Shown here: positions 12,079 through 16,689 of the stretch, piece after piece | Layout: the number at the start of each line of letters is the position of its first letter | Position numbering within the stretch: the first letter of the stretch is position 1 | NCBI GenBank assembly: GCA_021205645.1 | Contig: JAJPXE010000129.1 | Location: 1 to 16,689, forward strand | Direction of reading: 5' to 3' | DNA length: 16,689 nucleotides | Source: Candidatus Gastranaerophilales bacterium | GTDB lineage: Bacteria; Cyanobacteriota; Vampirovibrionia; Gastranaerophilales; Gastranaerophilaceae | Made by a program: the position numbers and the translations under genes | The notes under the pieces: generated by a model | Told to the model about the DNA's origin: nothing | What the model saw: the letters and a program-made list of their open reading frames with translations, nothing else | The model's database searches: none

Positions 12079-13176
12079 TTAAATAAATTCTGATAATATA
12101 ACGTTACTCAACAAAAAACCGTTTTTATCACGGCTGTCCGACAATCTGTAACCCTTGTCCGTTTTGAGTATATAACCTTCTGAAACGTATTTTTTCAAAA
12201 CTGTTTGGTATTTTAGCTCAAAATTTATGTTGAACTCTGAATTTATTTCCGAAATATCAATACCCTCCGATAGCCTGAAACCCAGAAAGATTTTCTCATC
12301 AAGTTTTTCTTTACCGGTTAGGAATTTTCCGTATTCACGGGAAACCGGATCCGCAAGATAATCATCAAGTATACAACAATCGGAATACCTAATACCGCAG
12401 TTATAGCCGTGTGCTGACAGACCGAAACCGTAATATTCACCGCAACGCCAGTAATTTACATTATGCCTTGAGTAATAATCAGGCTTTGAATAATTACTTA
12501 TCTCGTAATGTACATAACCGTGATTAGTACAGATTTCACCCGCAAGAAGATACATATCTGCCTGTGTATCATCATCAGGCAAATTTTCAGGCATACACTC
12601 ATAAAAACAACATCCCTCATCAATTTTCAACCCGTACAATGATATATGTTCAACATCAAGATTTATTAATGTTATCAAATCATTTTTAAAACTGTCGATT
12701 GTTTGCTCCGGCAGTCCGTATATCAAATCAAGACTAATATTATCAAATCCTGCATTGCGTGCAGTTTTAACAGAGTGGATTATTTCATCTGCACTGTGCC
12801 GTCTGCCGATTAGCATTAATATTTTATCATCAAAACTTTGCGCTCCTATGCTGAGCCTGTTAAAACCAAGCGATTTCAGTCCGGATAAATATTCTTCCGT
12901 CACATCATTCGGGTTTAACTCAATCGTTTTTTCACAAATCGGATCAAATCCAAACTTTGAAACGATTTTTTCAATCTCCGATATCGTTAAAACAGATGGT
13001 GTTCCTCCGCCGATATAGAATGTTTCCAGCTCCTCCATTCTGTAATAATAATCAATCTCTTTGAGCAATGAATAAATATAGCCTTTTTTTCTTTCCTGAT
13101 TTTCAAAAGAAACAAAAGAACAGTATCTGCATTTACTTTTACAGAACGGAATATGGATATAAACAGAGTTCGGCAT
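12079..13176 (-). CDS. hemW: HemW-type radical SAM protein (heme chaperone), 365 aa
   Basis: Radical-SAM cluster motif C12-KSK-C16-RY-C19 with YIHIPFC before it, then YIGGGTPS, the ELNPNDVT strand, RLSIGAQSF, and SLDLIYGLPEQT, all in the order of HemW/coproporphyrinogen-dehydrogenase-like proteins. A C-terminal HemW-type winged region follows (KIFLGFRLSEGIDI...). HemW binds heme and delivers it to target proteins, whereas true HemN makes protoporphyrinogen; the short N-terminus and CxxxCxYC form favour HemW. It starts 2 bp after the glycosyltransferase stop, with only a distant AGGAAG, so it is cotranscribed. Cytoplasmic; chromosomal housekeeping gene. Confidence 0.9.
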   Translation of the reverse strand: MPNSVYIHIPFCKSKCRYCSFVSFENQERKKGYIYSLLKEIDYYYRMEELETFYIGGGTPSVLTISEIEKIVSKFGFDPICEKTIELNPNDVTEEYLSGLKSLGFNRLSIGAQSFDDKILMLIGRRHSADEIIHSVKTARNAGFDNISLDLIYGLPEQTIDSFKNDLITLINLDVEHISLYGLKIDEGCCFYECMPENLPDDDTQADMYLLAGEICTNHGYVHYEISNYSKPDYYSRHNVNYWRCGEYYGFGLSAHGYNCGIRYSDCCILDDYLADPVSREYGKFLTGKEKLDEKIFLGFRLSEGIDISEINSEFNINFELKYQTVLKKYVSEGYILKTDKGYRLSDSRDKNGFLLSNVILSEFI

Positions 13177-13178
13177 TA

Positions 13179-14729
13179 TTAATGTTTTTCTTCCTGTTTT
13201 TTTGCAATAGCATCAAACATACTGACAACATTCATTTTGTCAAATGCATCACAGGAGTTCCACAAAACTGTAGGCAGAATATCACCCGGAGTTCTGTTTG
13301 CGAAATGATATTTACAGAATCCCTTAATTTGATTGACCGAACCGTCTATATCAGGGTTAAAATACTTGCAGCACTGGCATACTTTTAACCCGTAGCCGTA
13401 ACTTTCAAGTTTTTGGGCAATCTCATTTATTGCATCAACAACTCTGAGGTGATTTTTGGTTTTATATTTTTTCTTCTTATTGATAAAAATAACTTTTGCC
13501 AGTCCTGATTCGGAAATGACCTCAAGTTTGCAGGGATAATATTTTGCTCCGTCAGAAACATATACATGAGCGGTCATTTTTTCAATATGTGTACTTTTTT
13601 CATTAAACAGCAAATTTCTTATAAATCTCAAAGGCGGAAAATTATATATTACCTTGCATACCGCATAAGCAGGATAACAAAATAAATAAAAATGTTCTTT
13701 TGAATGTATCCTTGAATGTAAAAGACTTGCACAAAATGCTATAAGAAATAGGGCAATACCTGCACCGACAACATAATAATTCAACATACATTTGATGTGG
13801 AAAGCATATTGAAACACCAGATAATATCCGAGCGCAAGTGTAATACAGTTAGGATATATAAGCGATAATATCAGCTCTGTCAAATTAAGATTATCAAGCT
13901 TGATATTTTTGAGATTATTTATAAACAAACTTATCCTTTTTGACAATGACGGGATTTTACAATCATAATTTTCCACTCCGATATAAACTTTCAAATTCGG
14001 ACTGTATCTGCACCGTACATTGTTTTTTGAGAGCAGAAGCGTGTATTTTAACTCATCATTAGTATTTTTAAAATTGACATAACCAATATCATCAATAACA
14101 GGTTTTTTTATTGCAAGAATATCAGAGTTTATAAGATTACTTAAACCGAGTTTTGCACGGGAGGTTGAAATAAAATTATTTCTATACTGGTTATATGAAT
14201 ACTTGATATTATCAATAACCGACAGCTTATCATGGCAAATAAGTGTAACAGCTCCCGTGAGCACATCATCTTTTTGAAGCGCATCGTTAACATTATCAAG
14301 AAAATCATTGTTAACATAATATTTTGCATCTAAAAACACATAAGCATCTAAATCTTTTATTGATGAATATTTTTCGGTAATAATAGATAATGCCTGATCC
14401 CGTCCGATAGTGTCGACATTTTTAATATTCATAACATTAACATCTAAATCGCCCTGAAATAATATTTCTGATTCATCACTACAATTATCAAGGATAACCT
14501 GAATAGTATAATTTGCTTTAGGATAAATCTGATTTTTTAGTTGTTTAACCAGATTTTCAACTGTTTCTTTGTTATTATGCGAATAGACGACAACGCAGAG
14601 ATTGTTGTATTTTTTGCCGTAATCGTCACGGTTTTTTTTTGTTCGTCTGAGTCCGGCTGCTACCAGAACCGTATAATAAAGGGTATATACCGTTAGATAG
14701 AAATAAATAAGGTAAATGAATAGTTTCAT
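13179..14729 (-). CDS. glycosyltransferase-2-like membrane protein with Cys-rich tail, 516 aa
   Basis: An N-terminal membrane helix (about 3-25) is followed by a GT-A fold: VVVYSHNNKETVENLVKQL, then QVILDNCSDES, and FLDAKYYVNNDF where active GT2 enzymes usually have a D-x-D ('LDAD'). Here it is D-A-K, so metal binding may be altered. Two to three further membrane helices follow (about 285-345 and around 350-370). The C-terminal about 140 residues form an extra soluble domain with clustered Cys/His (CQCCKYF...GFCKYHF...WNSC), probably metal-binding. The overall order recalls processive GT2 proteins, but no QxxRW is visible. It begins a two-gene unit with hemW; SD GGAGA is nine bases from the ATG. 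Substrate unknown. Confidence 0.75.
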   Translation of the reverse strand: MKLFIYLIYFYLTVYTLYYTVLVAAGLRRTKKNRDDYGKKYNNLCVVVYSHNNKETVENLVKQLKNQIYPKANYTIQVILDNCSDESEILFQGDLDVNVMNIKNVDTIGRDQALSIITEKYSSIKDLDAYVFLDAKYYVNNDFLDNVNDALQKDDVLTGAVTLICHDKLSVIDNIKYSYNQYRNNFISTSRAKLGLSNLINSDILAIKKPVIDDIGYVNFKNTNDELKYTLLLSKNNVRCRYSPNLKVYIGVENYDCKIPSLSKRISLFINNLKNIKLDNLNLTELILSLIYPNCITLALGYYLVFQYAFHIKCMLNYYVVGAGIALFLIAFCASLLHSRIHSKEHFYLFCYPAYAVCKVIYNFPPLRFIRNLLFNEKSTHIEKMTAHVYVSDGAKYYPCKLEVISESGLAKVIFINKKKKYKTKNHLRVVDAINEIAQKLESYGYGLKVCQCCKYFNPDIDGSVNQIKGFCKYHFANRTPGDILPTVLWNSCDAFDKMNVVSMFDAIAKKQEEKH

Positions 14730-14793
14730 AATAAAAGTCTCCGCTATCAGTTTAGCTTAAAAAAAGTATTTTGCCAACATAAACACTGATACT

Positions 14794-14809
14794 TCATACT
14801 ATAGTATGA
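14794..14809. promoter_or_regulatory. 16-bp perfect palindrome upstream of the glycosyltransferase gene
   Basis: TCATACTATAGTATGA, in the 177-bp gap 14730-14906 and 65 bp upstream of the start codon. Typical of an operator for a dimeric regulator. I see no confident promoter hexamers beside it, nor a clear terminator for the SIMPL gene. Confidence 0.5.
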
Positions 14810-14906
14810 GAACATTGGGTCATTTTTCTACATCAAATGGTGGAGCAAAACGGTTTAACTCGATTTTTTTATAGCCACAATGCTATCAATAATCATTCTA
14901 CAGAAT

Positions 14907-15638
14907 TTATTTAATATAGAAATTAGCGTTAACTCTGGCATTGAGAGTCATCGTTCCTGCCTCGACCGTTGTGGACGTAGTTTCGGACTCATCGTCTTCA
15001 AGCGATGCCGCTTTAGCACTCATTAACATTCTCGGTACTACATTTTTATTCGACATAGAACAGCTGCCCTCTATGGATTTTATCCCTGTAATTTCAGAAC
15101 CGATAGATTTTGCAATGCTTTCAGCCTGCTCTTTTGCCTTTTTGGAAGTTTCGGAAAGCAGCTTGTTGCATTCGGTTTCATACGAAGAAACATCATAAGA
15201 TATATTACTAACCGATGCTGCCCCGTCCGACATAGCAGTATCCATTATTTTGCCTGCATTAGCAATGTTTTTGGTATGTACTCTGACTCTGTTTGTTACC
15301 TGATAACAGTCAAAAACTTTTTTATTGTTAACATATTTATAAACTGATGTTGCACTATAACTGTACGTTTTTAGACTATCACCGGATGTTTTGTTGATAG
15401 CTTTGTTAAGATTATCATATACTTTTGCGGAAACCTTTTTATTTTCCGCAATGGCTTTATCCATAGAATCCTTTGAAACGGATTTTATTTCGACATCAAA
15501 ATTAATAATATCCGCCGTGAGTTCAATTTTGGATGAAGCGGTTGTCGTAATATAGCCGCCCTCTGCCAGTGCAGATGTTTTCAATCCGATAAAACACGTC
15601 ATAATTATTGACAAAAATAAAACAAAATTCTTTTTCAT
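14907..15638 (-). CDS. secreted SIMPL-domain (DUF541) protein, 243 aa
   Basis: The start is the ATG at 15638, with AGAGGGGT six to seven bases upstream; an ATG seven codons earlier (15659) lacks one. A signal peptide (MKKNFVLFLSIIMTCF..., ending TSALA) directs export. The body has the DUF541/SIMPL pattern: ITTTASSKIELTADIINFDVEI, long helix, YSYSATSVYKYVNNKKVFDCYQVTNRVRV, GKIMDTAMSDGAASVSNISYDVS, coiled helix KAKEQAESIAKSIG, and a final strand TMTLNARVNANFYI. SIMPL proteins form oligomeric periplasmic or surface assemblies of uncertain role. It lies 58 bp after the upstream gene. Confidence 0.9.
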   Translation of the reverse strand: MKKNFVLFLSIIMTCFIGLKTSALAEGGYITTTASSKIELTADIINFDVEIKSVSKDSMDKAIAENKKVSAKVYDNLNKAINKTSGDSLKTYSYSATSVYKYVNNKKVFDCYQVTNRVRVHTKNIANAGKIMDTAMSDGAASVSNISYDVSSYETECNKLLSETSKKAKEQAESIAKSIGSEITGIKSIEGSCSMSNKNVVPRMLMSAKAASLEDDESETTSTTVEAGTMTLNARVNANFYIK

Positions 15639-15696
15639 AATATTACCCCTCTTAAGCATTCAAACCTGATATACTAACAGAATACCATAAAAACAA

Positions 15697-16689
15697 TTAT
15701 GTTTTTTTATTGCAGCGGGAATTGTCGACTCTGTCAGCGAGAAATGTTGATATGACAGGAATAACGGCATAGTATAGTCCGCCCATAATCAGTGCCGGTT
15801 TTGCTATTTTTATACCCTCAATATATTTAGACAGTTTTGGCGATCCTTTATTCGCCTCAGAAAAGTTTTTAATAAACTTTTCCGCCGGCTTATTAAGAGC
15901 CTTATCTATACCGTAACTTCCGCCGATACATAAGCCCGTTGAAATTAATGCATTATAAATAAGCGGATTTTTACGGTTTTCTTCAATTTTTTTGCTTGTT
16001 TTTGTCTTATATGCAAAGGTCAGTGTTGTAATTGTATCAGTCATTGCAATGGCATGCATACCGAAATTACTGTCTTTAAATCTGTCCGCAAAGCCTTGAA
16101 CAAACGGTTTATCGATTACTTTTCCCATCTCTTTTGCTATCGGATTTAATCCGGTGCTTCCGGTAAAGCTTAGATTACTGCCGGGCGTTTTCGCCGTAGT
16201 TTTGTTAAGAGCAGGTTCTGTTTTTTTTTGTGATTTTTTATCTTTAAGTATCACATCCATAATCGGCGGTATCAGCAGGCATGTGAGAATTGCCTTCGGT
16301 GCTGCTGTAATTGCTCCGATACCGAGTTTGAAGAATTGAAGTGCTAATTTATACGCTTTTGAGTCTATGAGCGGTTTGCCTGTTTCTTTCAGCTTTTTTA
16401 TCGTTTTTGGTTTAAGGTACTGTTCGGGCGTTTTATCTATCTTTTCAGCTCCTGCCGCTACAGGCAGAGTAACTCCCAGCATTAAACCAAAGCCGACGGC
16501 AGATGATGCTATTGATTTTGCACAGGCATATTCTTTGTTATCTTTATCGGTTTTTGGTGTCGCCAGAATTGATACCGGACGCACAAGTGTCGACATCGTA
16601 AGGGATGTACCGGCAACAAACAAAGACCCGTTACCGGCAGCACATTCCAATCCTTTCTTTAGAAGTCGATTTTTATATATTTTGTTTCC
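15697..16689 (-). CDS. membrane-associated protein of Gastranaerophilales type, partial (start outside window)
   Basis: The frame is open to the last base of the window (GNKIYKNRLLKKGLECAAGNG...), so the true start is beyond 16689. Small-residue-rich hydrophobic segments occur at about SIASSAVGFGLMLGVTLPVA, FKLGIGAITAAPKAILTCLL, YNALISTGLCIGGSYGID and IMGGLYYAVIPVISTFLA. A polar middle contains NLSFTGSTGLNPIAKEMGK; this 'FTG...NP' style recurs in hypothetical proteins of gut Melainabacteria as I remember them. Function unknown. It is probably upstream in the same transcription direction as the SIMPL gene. Confidence 0.75.
   Translation of the reverse strand, partial: GNKIYKNRLLKKGLECAAGNGSLFVAGTSLTMSTLVRPVSILATPKTDKDNKEYACAKSIASSAVGFGLMLGVTLPVAAGAEKIDKTPEQYLKPKTIKKLKETGKPLIDSKAYKLALQFFKLGIGAITAAPKAILTCLLIPPIMDVILKDKKSQKKTEPALNKTTAKTPGSNLSFTGSTGLNPIAKEMGKVIDKPFVQGFADRFKDSNFGMHAIAMTDTITTLTFAYKTKTSKKIEENRKNPLIYNALISTGLCIGGSYGIDKALNKPAEKFIKNFSEANKGSPKLSKYIEGIKIAKPALIMGGLYYAVIPVISTFLADRVDNSRCNKKT

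Noticed and set aside
13068..13388. 106-aa plus-strand open frame across the hemW/glycosyltransferase junction
   Set aside because: It is antisense to two convincing genes, and its Phe/Tyr-rich start derives from their Lys-rich codons.

Overview
The window holds an 11.5-kb mobile element inserted at the 3' end of a tRNA-Leu(GAG) gene, with host chromosome on both sides. The host is AT-rich. Its tRNA gene does not encode CCA. The right flank carries hemW, a glycosyltransferase-like membrane protein, a secreted SIMPL-domain protein and a small-residue-rich membrane protein with an 'LSFTGS' segment. That mix looks like the non-photosynthetic gut Cyanobacteria (Melainabacteria/Vampirovibrionia, Gastranaerophilales-like). 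The taxonomic guess is inference from gene style only.

Layout. 1-264: a 72-bp direct repeat whose first copy ends in an 11-nt tRNA-Leu stub and whose second copy leads into the intact tRNA. 258-11731: the element, bounded by 8-bp cores ATCGACAT (258-265 and 11724-11731). From left to right it has a leftward operon (replication-initiator-like protein, a 65-aa protein, a large serine recombinase), an unknown protein, a HTH repressor divergent from phage-like small genes, an Mpi-family serine invertase, a XRE regulator, an unknown 81-aa protein, a leftward four-gene operon of one secreted and three membrane-anchored zinc-ribbon proteins, a second XRE regulator, and a right-end non-coding zone with a three-way-junction fold. 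I see no capsid, tail, conjugation or relaxase genes, so it looks like a small integrative or satellite element with a regulated envelope cargo. 11732-16689: chromosome.

The main result is at the junctions. The attachment core lies inside the recombinase reading frame. In the integrated state the frame runs into the tRNA and stops in its T-loop after V-D-G-G-T (566 aa). At the other end of the element, a start-less open frame of 49 codons plus stop (11574-11723) abuts the other core in exactly the matching frame. Joining the two ends in silico, as excision would, replaces the last three residues with 49 new ones and gives a 612-aa recombinase. It also creates an imperfect inverted repeat around the core, as expected of a serine-integrase attP. 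The same operation on the chromosome joins the tRNA to a strong terminator (11737-11765), which would be its native terminator, now 11.5 kb away; the element supplies a substitute terminator at 293-320. Integration therefore switches the C-terminus of the recombinase that performs it.

How the parts may work together (inference): the recombinase operon handles replication and mobility. The 4780 repressor and the two XRE proteins set expression through the palindromic operators seen between divergent genes. The zinc-ribbon operon is the accessory payload acting at the cell envelope.
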